From: Pontibacter mangrovi
GTDB lineage: Bacteria; Bacteroidota; Bacteroidia; Cytophagales; Hymenobacteraceae
Direction: 5' to 3'
Assembly (NCBI RefSeq): GCF_006385705.1
Contig: NZ_VFRQ01000009.1
Location: forward strand, 92,289 to 156,288
Length of the DNA stretch: 64,000 nucleotides
Shown here: positions 18,214 through 27,236 of the stretch, one piece after another
Layout: each line of letters opens with the position of its first letter
How positions within the stretch are numbered: position 1 is the stretch's first letter
The notes under the pieces: model-generated
Databases searched by the model: none
The model's input: only the letters and a program-made list of their open reading frames with translations
Told to the model about the DNA's origin: nothing
Program-made: the position numbers and the translations under genes

Positions 18214-19437
18214 ATGCGCGTACTACACACCTCAGACTGGCACCTGGGCCAGCGCCTTGTTAACCTGGAACGTACTGAAGAACACCAGCATTTTTTGGAT
18301 TGGCTGCTGCAAACCATACAGCAGGAGCAGGTAGAGGTTCTGCTAATGTCCGGCGACGTGTTCGACAACGGCGCCCCCTCCAACACGGCCCTGAAGCTAT
18401 ACTATGATTTCCTGCGCAAAGTCTGCGCTACCTGCTGCCGCCACATCATCATCACGGGCGGCAACCACGATTCTGTTTCTACGCTAAACGCGCCGAAGGA
18501 GCTGCTGCAGTGCTTCAACATCCACGTCATTGGCGGGGCCTCTTCTGATCCTTTAGACGAACTGATTGAGTTGCACAGCGAGCAGGGTGAGCTGCAACTG
18601 GTGGTGTGCGCCGTGCCTTTCCTCCGCGACCGCGACGTGCGTTTGTCGGTGCCCGGCGAGAGCTTTGAGGAGCGGGAGCAGCGTATTAAGCAAGGTATAG
18701 CCGCGCATTACGAGGCTTTTGTGCCGCACATCCAGAAGTATAAACAGCAAAGTCTACCTGTAGTGGCGATGGGGCATTTGTTTGCCGCCGGCGGCTCTGC
18801 CTCCGAAAGTGAGAAAGAGATCCACGTCGGCAACTTGGGCCAGATCGGGGCCGACCAGTTTCCCCAGGAATTCGACTATGTGGCGCTGGGCCACCTGCAC
18901 CGCCCGCAGCAGGTGAACAACCGCCACCACATCCGCTACTCCGGCTCGCCTATTCCGCTCAGCTTTAGCGAGGTAACGGACAAAAAGGTGGTATTTATAC
19001 TTGATTTGGAGGAAGGTGAGCTGCAAGACCTGCGCGAAGTGGAGATACCTGTTTGCCGCAAACTGGTGCGTTTTAAAGGGCCGCTGGAGAAGGTAAAGCA
19101 GCAACTGGCCATTTACGACAACAGCAGCCATACCTTAACGGCCTGGGTTGAAATACAACTGGAACTGGAATCATACTTGCCGGACCTGAACCAGCAGCTG
19201 GAAGAGGTGCTGCGCCTGAAAAAAGACGAACTGCAACTACTCATCCACCGCCCGCCGATCATCCAGAAAGCAAATCAAACTCTGGAGCAACAGGTGCAGC
19301 AGGAGGTTGACCTGCATACCCTCTGCGAGAAAGAGGTGTTCCTCAAACGCTGCCAAAGTGCCTTCCCGGACTCTGATCATGCAGAATTAGTGGCTACTTT
19401 TTCGGAGTTGCTAGAGCTGATGGGGCAGGAAGAATAA
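18214..19437 (+). CDS. sbcD: exonuclease SbcCD subunit D (Mre11-like nuclease)
   Basis: 407 residues from ATG 18214; the upstream TTG adds a basic stretch not seen in SbcD. Calcineurin-like phosphoesterase motifs in order: HTSDWHLGQ, MSGDVFDNG, TGGNHDS, MGHLFAAGG and LGHLHRPQ. The C-terminal ~140 residues form the cap/SbcC-binding region. With SbcC it opens hairpins and blocked DNA ends. An unknown gene lies between it and sbcC. Confidence 0.95.
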   Translation: MRVLHTSDWHLGQRLVNLERTEEHQHFLDWLLQTIQQEQVEVLLMSGDVFDNGAPSNTALKLYYDFLRKVCATCCRHIIITGGNHDSVSTLNAPKELLQCFNIHVIGGASSDPLDELIELHSEQGELQLVVCAVPFLRDRDVRLSVPGESFEEREQRIKQGIAAHYEAFVPHIQKYKQQSLPVVAMGHLFAAGGSASESEKEIHVGNLGQIGADQFPQEFDYVALGHLHRPQQVNNRHHIRYSGSPIPLSFSEVTDKKVVFILDLEEGELQDLREVEIPVCRKLVRFKGPLEKVKQQLAIYDNSSHTLTAWVEIQLELESYLPDLNQQLEEVLRLKKDELQLLIHRPPIIQKANQTLEQQVQQEVDLHTLCEKEVFLKRCQSAFPDSDHAELVATFSELLELMGQEE

Positions 19438-19541
19438 AAAGTATAAAAACCTCGCGGCGCCCGAAGGTCCTGCGAGTGTCTGGTCGATAGCTACGGGATA
19501 AACGAAACGCATACTATTTGATTTGCCATCAAGAAGCAAGC

Positions 19542-20024
19542 ATGAAAACAGCTGATAATTTCGAAACCCGATTCCCTAGTGATGTCTATGGTATTGTGCC
19601 GAAGACATTGGTGGTGGCTGCGCTTGTTTTTGCTTTCACAGAAAGCTGGCTAATAAAGATAGCGGTTGGAGTTCCGGCAGGTTTGCTGCTGCACATCATC
19701 CCGAATTCATATGATTGCAAAGTCTTCCTGAATGGCTCGATGCTTAGCTTTCAATTCTTTCGGCCATGGTTCCGAAAAGAAGTAATCGATCTAACAGAAA
19801 TTGACAGAGCTGTTGTTGAGCCAGAAAGAACGGAACAAACATTGAAAGACTTCTGGTGGCGATCTGACATGCTTTGGCCTGTAGGGAACAGTAAGCTAAT
19901 GCTATACAGGAATGGTTACCTTGTGCAAACTATAAATTTCAGAACAAACCCAGAAGATACCCGAAAGCTAGCCGACCTTATCAGCCATCAAATTCCTTCA
20001 GAAATACCCACAGTTCACCCATGA
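19542..20024 (+). CDS. unknown membrane protein between sbcD and sbcC
   Basis: 160 residues from ATG 19542. Two close hydrophobic segments occur at about 22-58 (TLVVAALVFAF..., IAVGVPAGLLLHIIP). The rest is soluble with a PH-like feel (FLNGSMLSFQFF, LMLYRNGYLVQTINF), resembling bacterial PH/YcxB-type proteins, but the match is weak. Its stop overlaps the sbcC start (ATGA at 20021-20024), so translation is coupled. Base composition is more AT-rich than sbcD or sbcC. I do not recognise the family. Confidence 0.7.
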   Translation: MKTADNFETRFPSDVYGIVPKTLVVAALVFAFTESWLIKIAVGVPAGLLLHIIPNSYDCKVFLNGSMLSFQFFRPWFRKEVIDLTEIDRAVVEPERTEQTLKDFWWRSDMLWPVGNSKLMLYRNGYLVQTINFRTNPEDTRKLADLISHQIPSEIPTVHP

Positions 20025-23000
20025 AAATCCTCTCCGTACGCTTCCAGAACCTGAACTCACTGAAAGGTGAGCATGAGATCCGTTTCGACCAGAGTCCGCT
20101 GGCGGAGGCGGGGCTGTTTGCGATTACCGGCCCCACCGGTGCCGGCAAAACCACGATTCTGGACGCCATCACGGTGGGCCTTTACGGACTGGTGCACCGC
20201 CACAGCAACGAGAAGCCGCTGGAACTGATGACGCGCCACACGGCCGAGAGCTTTTCGGAGGTGGAGTTTGAGGCCAACGGCAAGCGCTACCGCTCCAAGT
20301 GGCACCTGCGTCGCAGTCGGGGCAAAGTGGACGGCAACATACAGCCCGTGCACATGGAGCTGTATACTTTTGAGCAGGATGAACTATTCGACCTGAAACC
20401 CAGTGAGGTGCCGGCCAAAGTGGCCGAACTCTGTGGCCTGGACTACAACCAGTTTCTGCGCTCGGTGATGCTCTCGCAGGGCGACTTTGCCCGTTTCCTG
20501 AAGGCCAGCCCCAACGAACGCAGCAGTTTGCTGGAGAAGATCACCGATACGGGCATCTATTCCGAGATTTCCAAATTTGCCTATGAGAAGGCCAAGCAGG
20601 AGCGGCAAAAGTATGAGGGGCTGGAGCAGTTGCTGCAAAACACCCAGCTGCTGCCCGAGGAGCAGCGGCAGGCCTACGAGCAAAGTATAAATGAGCTGGC
20701 CGGGCAGGAGGCCATACTTCAGGCGAACCTTGCAAAGCTGCAGGAGAAGGTGCAGTGGCTGCAGCAGGTGGCGCAGCTGCAGGCCAGGCAACAACAGCAT
20801 CAGGCAGCCCTGCAGGGGCAGGAGCAGAAACTGGCGCAGCTGCAGCCGGACTTTGTGAAGTTGGCGCAGCACGAGCAGGCATATCAGTTTAAAGGGGAGC
20901 TGGTACAGATCGACAATGCCAGCAGCAAAGTAACAGAGGTACAGGAACAGCTGCAGACACTGCAGAAGCGCGTGCCAGTGCTGGAAACCGAGCTGGAGGC
21001 CGCCGGCAATATAGCCACCCAGGCCACCAAAGCGCATCAGCAGCAGGAAGAGGCCCTGCAAAAACTGGAGCCCCTGCTGGCGCAGGTTGCTAAACTGGAC
21101 CATCAACTAAACAGCATCCGAGAAGCGTATGGCAAGAACAAAAACGCTTATACAAACTTTGAGCAACAGCTGCAGCATGAGCAGGCATTGTTACAAACAA
21201 AGCAACAGGAGCAGGAGAAGCTCACGCAGGAGGCAACAAGTATAAAAACCTGGCTGGCGCAGCACACGCAGCTGCAGGACCTGAAAGAGCATCTGCCAGA
21301 GTTCAAGGCCGCCCTCCGCGATCTGCAGGAGGTGGAGCAGCGCATCAAACGCAACCGGCAAGAGCAAGAGGAACTGAACCAACAGCGGCAGCGGGAGGCA
21401 AAGCAGCTTGCGGAACTGCAGCAGCAACAGGCGCAGCAGGAAACCCAGCATAAGCAGCTGCAGCAGCAGAAAGAGGAGAAACTTGCCGGGCTCCAAAGTA
21501 TACTGGCTGATAAAACTATGGAGGAACTGGAGCAGGCGGCACAGAGCCAGCCAGCGGTGGTGGCCAGGTATGAGCGCCTGCAGGAACTGGCCCAGCAGCA
21601 CTCGGGGCATCAGCAGAAACTCCAAGGTATACACGAGCACCTGGCGCAGCTAAGGCAACAGCAGGAAGAAACAAGTAGAAGCCTCCAAGAAAACCAAACA
21701 AAGTATAAACAGGCCGAAGAGCACCTGCAGGCGCTGCAGAAACTCGTGCAGCTACAGCAGCAGATACAGCAGTATGAGGAGGCGCGCCATACTTTGACGA
21801 AAGAGGAACCCTGTCCGCTCTGCGGCTCCACCCACCACCCTTTTGCTGAAGATGGCTATACTTTTGACCTGCCGGAGGAAGTGCAGAAACGCGACCAGCA
21901 GCAAATATTGGTAAAGGAGCTGGAGCGAAGTATAAACCAACAGCAACTGCAGCTTAACTCGCTGGAGCAGCAACAGCAGCTGGGAATCACGGCCAGCTCA
22001 GAGACAGAAACCGAGTTGAAGCGGCTGCGCCACACGTTCGAGCAGCTGGCAGCAGGGCTAACGGAAGGTATCAATATCGCTGATGTAGAGAAGCTGGCGC
22101 AGCAACGGCAGGCGCAGCAGGAGTCGGCCACTGCCTTGCAGCAGCAATTGGCGCAGGCGCGCCACCTGAGCCGTGAACTGGAAAGTATAAGCCAGCAAAG
22201 CCAAAAGCATCGCGAGGCACAGGTGCAGGTGCAGGCTGCCATCAACCAAATAGAAAATACAGACAAAATGCTGCAGGCGCAGCTGCAGAAGCTGCAAATC
22301 ATACTTGCTGATGAGCAGGAGCAGGAGCAGGTTCACACCCAAACCGCCGAATCCTTTGCTGCCACCTTTGGCCTAAAGTATAAACCAGAAGAGCGCCTTG
22401 CCTTGCTACAGACACTGGAGCAGCAAAGTGTAACGTATGCGCAAAAGCAGCAGGCCCTGGAAAGTATGCGCGAGAAGTATGTGGAGCTGAACGCTGACGT
22501 GAAAAACCTGAAAGCCAATGAAGCGCAGAAACAAAAGGAGCTGGAGGAGCGGAAGCAGGCGCTGAAAGAGGAGCACGAGCAGCTGACACAGCTGAAATCC
22601 GAGCGCCATACGTTGTTTGGGGAGAAGGAGCCGGAGCAGGAACGCATCTCAGCGCAACGGGAACTGAAACTCCGGGCCACGCAGGCGGAGGAAGCAAGGC
22701 GTGCGCAGCTGCAGAAGCAGCAGGAACTGCAGGAGGCCCGCGCCCGCCAGACGGAGTGCCTGCAGAAGCATCAGCAGAACAAATCGGTGCTGGAGGAGCT
22801 GCGCCAGGGGCTGCTGCACGTGCTGCAGCAGAAGGGCATCGAAACCATAGAAGCACTGAGCCAGATGCTACTGCACCGCGACGAAGCTGATCGCCTGGCA
22901 AACCTGAAAGCACAGACCGAAAAGCACCTGACTGAACTGCGTAAAAGCCTGAGCGATGTACAGCAGGAGTTGGCACAGCTGCAGCAAAAGCAGCTGACCG

Positions 23001-23674
23001 AAGAAAGTATGGATAGCCTGCAAGAGCAACACCGGCAGAAAACCGAAGAGCAGCGGGAGCTGATCTCGCAGCGGGCCCGCCACCAGCAGCTACTGGAGCA
23101 GGACGCACAGCAGCGGGAGAAGAATAAAGAACTGGCCGAACAACTAAAAACACAGCAGCAGGTTTGCCACCGCTGGTCGCAGCTAGCCGACCTGATTGGC
23201 TCTGCCGACGGCAACAAGTTCAGCCGCTTTGCGCAGGGGCTCACGCTGGCCAGGCTGGTGGAGCTGGCCAACCGCCACCTGCAAAAGCTCAACGACCGCT
23301 ACCGCATCCTTAAATCCGCTGCCGAAGACCTGGAGCTGCTGATCGTGGATATGTACCAGGCTGAAGCCGTGCGGCCAATGAATACGCTTTCCGGGGGCGA
23401 GAGCTTTTTGGTGAGCCTGTCGCTGGCGCTGGGCCTGTCGGACCTGGCCGGCCGCCGCACGCAGATCAACTCGCTGTTTATAGACGAGGGCTTCGGTACG
23501 CTGGACGCCGAAACGCTGGACTCGGCCATCTCTACGCTAGAGAACCTACAGGCCAGCGGCAAGATGATCGGCATTATCTCGCATGTGGAGGCGCTGAAGG
23601 AGCGCATCAGCACCCAGATAAAAGTGCAGCGGCAGGCTGGAGGCGTAAGCAAGGTAGAAGTGGTAGGTTTCTAG
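20021..23674 (+). CDS. sbcC: exonuclease SbcCD subunit C (SMC-like ATPase)
   Basis: 1217 residues. Walker A GPTGAGKT at 37-44. Two very long Gln/Glu/Leu-rich coiled coils meet at the zinc hook CPLCG (Cys598, Cys601). The C-terminal ATPase half has signature [16 protein letters not shown] and Walker [12 protein letters not shown]. It dimerises through the hook and drives the SbcD nuclease on DNA ends and palindromes. The coiled coils are extremely glutamine-rich, written with CAG/CAA repeats. Translation is coupled to the small gene upstream. Confidence 0.96.
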   Translation: MKILSVRFQNLNSLKGEHEIRFDQSPLAEAGLFAITGPTGAGKTTILDAITVGLYGLVHRHSNEKPLELMTRHTAESFSEVEFEANGKRYRSKWHLRRSRGKVDGNIQPVHMELYTFEQDELFDLKPSEVPAKVAELCGLDYNQFLRSVMLSQGDFARFLKASPNERSSLLEKITDTGIYSEISKFAYEKAKQERQKYEGLEQLLQNTQLLPEEQRQAYEQSINELAGQEAILQANLAKLQEKVQWLQQVAQLQARQQQHQAALQGQEQKLAQLQPDFVKLAQHEQAYQFKGELVQIDNASSKVTEVQEQLQTLQKRVPVLETELEAAGNIATQATKAHQQQEEALQKLEPLLAQVAKLDHQLNSIREAYGKNKNAYTNFEQQLQHEQALLQTKQQEQEKLTQEATSIKTWLAQHTQLQDLKEHLPEFKAALRDLQEVEQRIKRNRQEQEELNQQRQREAKQLAELQQQQAQQETQHKQLQQQKEEKLAGLQSILADKTMEELEQAAQSQPAVVARYERLQELAQQHSGHQQKLQGIHEHLAQLRQQQEETSRSLQENQTKYKQAEEHLQALQKLVQLQQQIQQYEEARHTLTKEEPCPLCGSTHHPFAEDGYTFDLPEEVQKRDQQQILVKELERSINQQQLQLNSLEQQQQLGITASSETETELKRLRHTFEQLAAGLTEGINIADVEKLAQQRQAQQESATALQQQLAQARHLSRELESISQQSQKHREAQVQVQAAINQIENTDKMLQAQLQKLQIILADEQEQEQVHTQTAESFAATFGLKYKPEERLALLQTLEQQSVTYAQKQQALESMREKYVELNADVKNLKANEAQKQKELEERKQALKEEHEQLTQLKSERHTLFGEKEPEQERISAQRELKLRATQAEEARRAQLQKQQELQEARARQTECLQKHQQNKSVLEELRQGLLHVLQQKGIETIEALSQMLLHRDEADRLANLKAQTEKHLTELRKSLSDVQQELAQLQQKQLTEESMDSLQEQHRQKTEEQRELISQRARHQQLLEQDAQQREKNKELAEQLKTQQQVCHRWSQLADLIGSADGNKFSRFAQGLTLARLVELANRHLQKLNDRYRILKSAAEDLELLIVDMYQAEAVRPMNTLSGGESFLVSLSLALGLSDLAGRRTQINSLFIDEGFGTLDAETLDSAISTLENLQASGKMIGIISHVEALKERISTQIKVQRQAGGVSKVEVVGF

Positions 23675-23756
23675 CTTTTTAAGCGCTAAGCAGCTACCAA
23701 AGCAGGCAAGCTCCGTACAAAACCCTGAACTTGTATCATCAACATAGCGCTTTAGT

Positions 23757-23972
23757 ATGAGAAATCTCTTGCACAAATTATTTGTAGGCTTTATACTTTG
23801 CACGGCCGTGGCCTGCGGCGGCAACACAGATACCGCTGAAGAGGGAAAAGTCCCTGTGTCTGCCAGTGACCCCAAAGCCCCTACCACTGCCCCGGAGGAA
23901 CCCACTACCAAAATAGGCGCCGACTTGGAAGACTCGCTGCAGGAACGGGAGCAAAGCAGAGACAGTTTATAG
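23757..23972 (+). CDS. small lipoprotein of unknown function
   Basis: 71 residues. A signal peptide with lipobox TAVACGG puts Cys at about 20. The mature part is short, acidic and Pro/Thr-rich with no recognisable domain. It sits 82 bp after sbcC and 89 bp before the nuclease lipoprotein. Confidence 0.6.
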   Translation: MRNLLHKLFVGFILCTAVACGGNTDTAEEGKVPVSASDPKAPTTAPEEPTTKIGADLEDSLQEREQSRDSL

Positions 23973-24035
23973 CGTTCTGCTTTTGCAGTGAAGTTAAAAA
24001 GGATGCGTAATTTTATACTTTGCCGGCCAGGGCCG

Positions 24036-24043
24036 TACCTTTG
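24036..24043 (+). promoter_or_regulatory. possible -7 element upstream of the nuclease lipoprotein
   Basis: TACCTTTG fits the TAnnTTTG -7 consensus, 18 bp before the ATG at 24062. No convincing TTG lies at the right distance upstream. An identical TACCTTTG lies at 25639-25646 before the related lipoprotein at 25670. Confidence 0.4.
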
Positions 24044-24061
24044 CCTTAAACCCTTGCATAC

Positions 24062-24889
24062 ATGAAAAAGCTCGCGCCACTCCTGTTCACGCTCCTCTCC
24101 CTCCTGCCCTTCGCCTGCAAGCAAGACGGCAAGGATGCACAGCAGCAGTTCCGGGAGCGACAGCAGGCCATTCTGGAGCGGTCCGGGGCAACGCCTGCTG
24201 AACCGGAGGATAAAGAGGCCGACCAGCAACCTGCGCAGGAGGCCCAGCCTCAAAAATCTGCCACCGTACCCGGCGACAAAGTAGTGGCGATAAAAGACGG
24301 AGACACCATGGTGCTGCTGCGCAACGGCCAGGAAGTGACCGTGCGGCTGTACGGCATTGATACTCCTGAAAAGAACCAAGCCTATGGCCAAAAGGCAAAG
24401 CAATACGCCTCCGACCTGTCTTATGGTAAAAAGGTGCGGCTGATCGTGCACAACACCGACCGCTATGGCCGCACCGTAGGCACCATTATGCTTCCGGATG
24501 GCCGCAACCTGAACGAGGAGATGGTACGCAACGGCTACGCCTGGCACTACAAAGCTTACTCCAAAGATCAAAACCTGGCCAATGCCGAGGCCGATGCCCG
24601 CCGTTTTAAGCGCGGTTTGTGGCAGGACCCTAATCCTGTTGCCCCCTGGGATTTCCGGAAGGAAAAGCGCAACGGCGGCACATCATCCACGGGCAACCCC
24701 GATGCGCCCATCCCGGCAGGAGCCACCAAACGCATTGTATACCTCTGCAGCAGCAGTAATTCCGCCGTGTATCACCTGGACAGCACCTGCTACGTGCTAA
24801 AGCGCTGCAAAGAAGAGGTTATTAAAACAACAGAGGCCGAGGCGATACGAACCTATGGGCGCAGAGCGGATAAAACCTGCAGCAAGTAA
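24062..24889 (+). CDS. thermonuclease (SNase) family lipoprotein with C-terminal Cys/His module
   Basis: 275 residues. Lipobox LLPFACK gives Cys19. A charged Gln/Glu linker runs to about 80, then the staphylococcal-nuclease domain (about 80-200) with KDGDTMVL, RLYGIDTPEKNQ and DRYGRTVGTI, the metal and catalytic Arg/Glu motifs. The last ~50 residues form a separate module: C-x8-H-x4-C-x5-C, then AIRTYGR and a final Cys. Similar YH..C..L tails follow SNase domains in other bacteria and resemble small metal-binding folds. It should cut DNA or RNA outside the cytoplasm. The same tail with identical spacing recurs in the lipoprotein at 25670. Confidence 0.88.
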   Translation: MKKLAPLLFTLLSLLPFACKQDGKDAQQQFRERQQAILERSGATPAEPEDKEADQQPAQEAQPQKSATVPGDKVVAIKDGDTMVLLRNGQEVTVRLYGIDTPEKNQAYGQKAKQYASDLSYGKKVRLIVHNTDRYGRTVGTIMLPDGRNLNEEMVRNGYAWHYKAYSKDQNLANAEADARRFKRGLWQDPNPVAPWDFRKEKRNGGTSSTGNPDAPIPAGATKRIVYLCSSSNSAVYHLDSTCYVLKRCKEEVIKTTEAEAIRTYGRRADKTCSK

Positions 24890-25051
24890 TCCGCACTCTT
24901 GATCGTTTCCTGCAAGTATAGCTGGCTACTTTCTTTACACTATCTGCTTTAACGTCAACGGTTTGATCTTTTAAGCTAGCCTCTTGCTTTGGTCAGCCAT
25001 AGTTGCTACTATTGCTATACATACCTTTCACTAACATCAAACGATAAAACT

Positions 25052-25549
25052 ATGGCACTAAAAGACGGATTGGCGTCAGAGCTACAGCATGAGGTTATCT
25101 CTACGCGCAAAATGCTGCAGCGGCTCCCCAAGGACTCGCTTGGCTGGAAACCCCACCCAAAATCTTTCACGTTGGGCACACTGGCCACGCACATCACCGA
25201 CCTGTTTTCCCTGCTGAACACGGCGCTTATTTCTGATGACATTGATCTAGCCGCAGGCAAGTCTGCAGATAAAGTAGAGCCTAATCCGGAGGAACTAGTA
25301 AGCCGACTGGATACGTATTTGGAGCAAGGCTTGGCCGCACTGAAAAATGCTGCGGACGATGACTTCACAACCATGGTGGCACTGCGGAACGGGGAGCACC
25401 TGATCACCACCCTGCCGCGCAGAGCCCTGCTGCGTACACTGGTCTATAATCACGTGATACACCACCGCGGGCAGCTCTCCGTTTATCTGCGCCTGCTCGA
25501 CGTACCGGTGCCTTCCATTTACGGTCCTAGCGCAGACGAGCCTATCTAG
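25052..25549 (+). CDS. DinB family protein
   Basis: 165 residues from ATG 25052 (MALKDGLAS). Four-helix DinB/YfiT-like fold with a probable metal triad: His in LATHITDL and the two His of NHVIHHRGQLSVYLRLL near the C-terminus. Members are metal-dependent thiol or other small-molecule transferases; the substrate cannot be told. Confidence 0.88.
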   Translation: MALKDGLASELQHEVISTRKMLQRLPKDSLGWKPHPKSFTLGTLATHITDLFSLLNTALISDDIDLAAGKSADKVEPNPEELVSRLDTYLEQGLAALKNAADDDFTTMVALRNGEHLITTLPRRALLRTLVYNHVIHHRGQLSVYLRLLDVPVPSIYGPSADEPI

Positions 25550-25669
25550 CAGGAACGGCTGTAGAGGCAAGGTACTATGGGGCAACTGTTCTATACTTGC
25601 CGAGCCCTAAAACTGCAGCAAGTATGGCTTTAAATTTATACCTTTGGGTTTGCCCAAGCCATTGCAACC

Positions 25670-26092
25670 ATGAAACCGAACCTACTGAAACACGCCGTGC
25701 AGCTTCTTAAAACAGCTGCACTTGCCCTTATTGTATGCACAAGCGTTGCCTGCCAATCCCAAGGCACGGAGGAGGAGGCTACCGCCGCAGAAGCACCCGT
25801 TGAGGCGACTGCCACTGCCGTAAGCCAGCCGGCACGCCCTGCCCCGGATTTTTATATTGTTCCGCCTGAGCTGGCAAGCAAGCGTGTGTGGATTTGCGAG
25901 GGCACTGGCTCAGACCTTTTCCACGTGCAACACGATTGCCCGGTGCTGCTGCAGTGCAAAGGCAAAGGCACGTTCCGCAACCTGGTGCTGCCCCGGGCCA
26001 TCGAAACGTTTGGCCGCTACAACTGCCAGGAGTGCAGCAAAGACCTGGACCATATCTTTGATGAAGATGCCGTGCGCGACATCGTACAGTAA
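25670..26092 (+). CDS. lipoprotein with the same Cys/His module as the SNase lipoprotein
   Basis: 140 residues. Signal peptide with lipobox near TSVACQS (Cys about 28), an Ala/Glu/Thr-rich linker, then a module at about 65-130: RVWIC-x8-H-x4-C-x5-CK, AIETFGR and C..CSK. This matches the tail of the nuclease lipoprotein at 24062 in spacing and in several residues, but here no nuclease domain precedes it. It is a periplasmic or surface protein of unknown role; the Cys/His set could bind a metal or form disulfides. Confidence 0.7.
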   Translation: MKPNLLKHAVQLLKTAALALIVCTSVACQSQGTEEEATAAEAPVEATATAVSQPARPAPDFYIVPPELASKRVWICEGTGSDLFHVQHDCPVLLQCKGKGTFRNLVLPRAIETFGRYNCQECSKDLDHIFDEDAVRDIVQ

Positions 26093-26096
26093 CTTA

Positions 26097-26132
26097 AATC
26101 AAAAAGCCCCGCTGCAGCGGGGCTTTTTGATT
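26097..26132. terminator. bidirectional terminator (36-nt perfect palindrome)
   Basis: AAAAAGCCCCGCTG and its exact complement form a long GC stem with A-run and T-run flanks, between convergent genes ending at 26092 (+) and 26144 (-). Confidence 0.92.
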
Positions 26133-26143
26133 CGGTCTCATCG

Positions 26144-26995
26144 TTATTTTTTGCCGTGCAGCACCAGAAGCGGCACTTTGGCCTGGTAGGTCATGCGTTC
26201 GGCCAAACTCTGCGAGAAAAGGCTTTTCAGGAATCCCTTCTCTCTGCGTACGATCGCCAGCACATCCCCCGCCGACTGCTGATAATACGCCATTAACCCT
26301 TCATCCCGGTGCTTGTTCATCACTTCATGGAAAGAAAGCGGCACGTTCGGGAAAAGGCCCTGCAACTCCAGCCTGAAGGCCGCGGCGTCCTCGCCGTCCT
26401 GCTCCTCTTGCTGCTTTACCACATGCACCACATCTATATGCGCTCCAAAGCAGCTCCCGAAGTCTACCACGCCCCTCATGGCCTGCAGGTCTTCCGGGCT
26501 ATAGTCTGATGCATAGATAATATGCTCTACTTTAGGCGCAGGGGCACTTTTAGGCACTGATAAAACCGGGCAAGGCACTTCCTCGATAACCGCTTCGGTA
26601 TTGCTTCCGATCAAAAGCTCCTCCATGGTACTGTCGCAGCCGGTGGTCCCCATCACGATGAGGTCATACCCCTGCTGGCTGCTCAGCTGCTCGGCCACAT
26701 CGGTTAGCAAAGCCTCTTTTAAAAGATAATCGCATGTAAACCCGCCATCTCGGTTAGCACCATACTTCTCCTCTAGCTGCAGCACCGTTGCTTTCAGCTT
26801 TTCAGTGGCCGTGCGCACCTGCTCCCCCAGCAGTTCGCTAGCCACCAAAGCTGTTTCCGATGTGTCTACAATAGGCAGGTGTACCACATGCAGCAGTGTC
26901 AAGTGTCCCGCCGCATGCTGTGCCACATGCACGGCATACTCCACCGCCTTCCCTGAGGTAGCAGAGAAGTCCGTGGGACATAGTATTTTTTTCAT
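26144..26995 (-). CDS. universal stress protein, tandem UspA domains
   Basis: 283 residues, two UspA domains (about 1-145 and 150-280). Domain 1 starts KKILCPTDFSATSGKAVEYA and has a near-canonical ATP loop (LIVMGTTGCDSTMEELLIGSN) followed by PCPVLSVP. Domain 2 (HIIYASDYSPEDLQAM) has lost the glycine loop, so it probably does not bind ATP the same way. Cytoplasmic stress protein. The gene lies downstream of the trehalose synthase gene on the same strand but behind a hairpin. Confidence 0.9.
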   Translation of the reverse strand: MKKILCPTDFSATSGKAVEYAVHVAQHAAGHLTLLHVVHLPIVDTSETALVASELLGEQVRTATEKLKATVLQLEEKYGANRDGGFTCDYLLKEALLTDVAEQLSSQQGYDLIVMGTTGCDSTMEELLIGSNTEAVIEEVPCPVLSVPKSAPAPKVEHIIYASDYSPEDLQAMRGVVDFGSCFGAHIDVVHVVKQQEEQDGEDAAAFRLELQGLFPNVPLSFHEVMNKHRDEGLMAYYQQSAGDVLAIVRREKGFLKSLFSQSLAERMTYQAKVPLLVLHGKK

Positions 26996-27178
26996 TTTTG
27001 CTGATTGTTGTTGTTTATATTATCATATTACTATGTATTCGGAACTTTACAAAAAAGTTAGCACTTTATTTTTCCTCCCATCTTGCTCTTATACTATACA
27101 TTTCCCACAAAGTATTGTTTTATAAGAATAACATCCTATTTAGATACTATTTCGCGTTCTCGCCATATCAGAAAGGCA

Positions 27179-27215
27179 GAAGCCCCATTCGCTTTCATAT
27201 TCCGAATGGGGCTTC
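27179..27215. terminator. hairpin terminator after the otsA-otsB fusion
   Basis: GAAGCCCCATTCG (27179-27191) pairs perfectly with CGAATGGGGCTTC (27203-27215), 22 bp beyond the minus-strand stop at 27237. The T-run on the minus side is interrupted. Confidence 0.7.
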
Positions 27216-27236
27216 TTATATTACTTTTATACTTTA

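Noticed and set aside
20384..23652. Several Leu/Gln- or Cys/Ser-rich frames on the minus strand
   Set aside because: Antisense to the CAG-rich coiled coils of sbcC; low complexity only.
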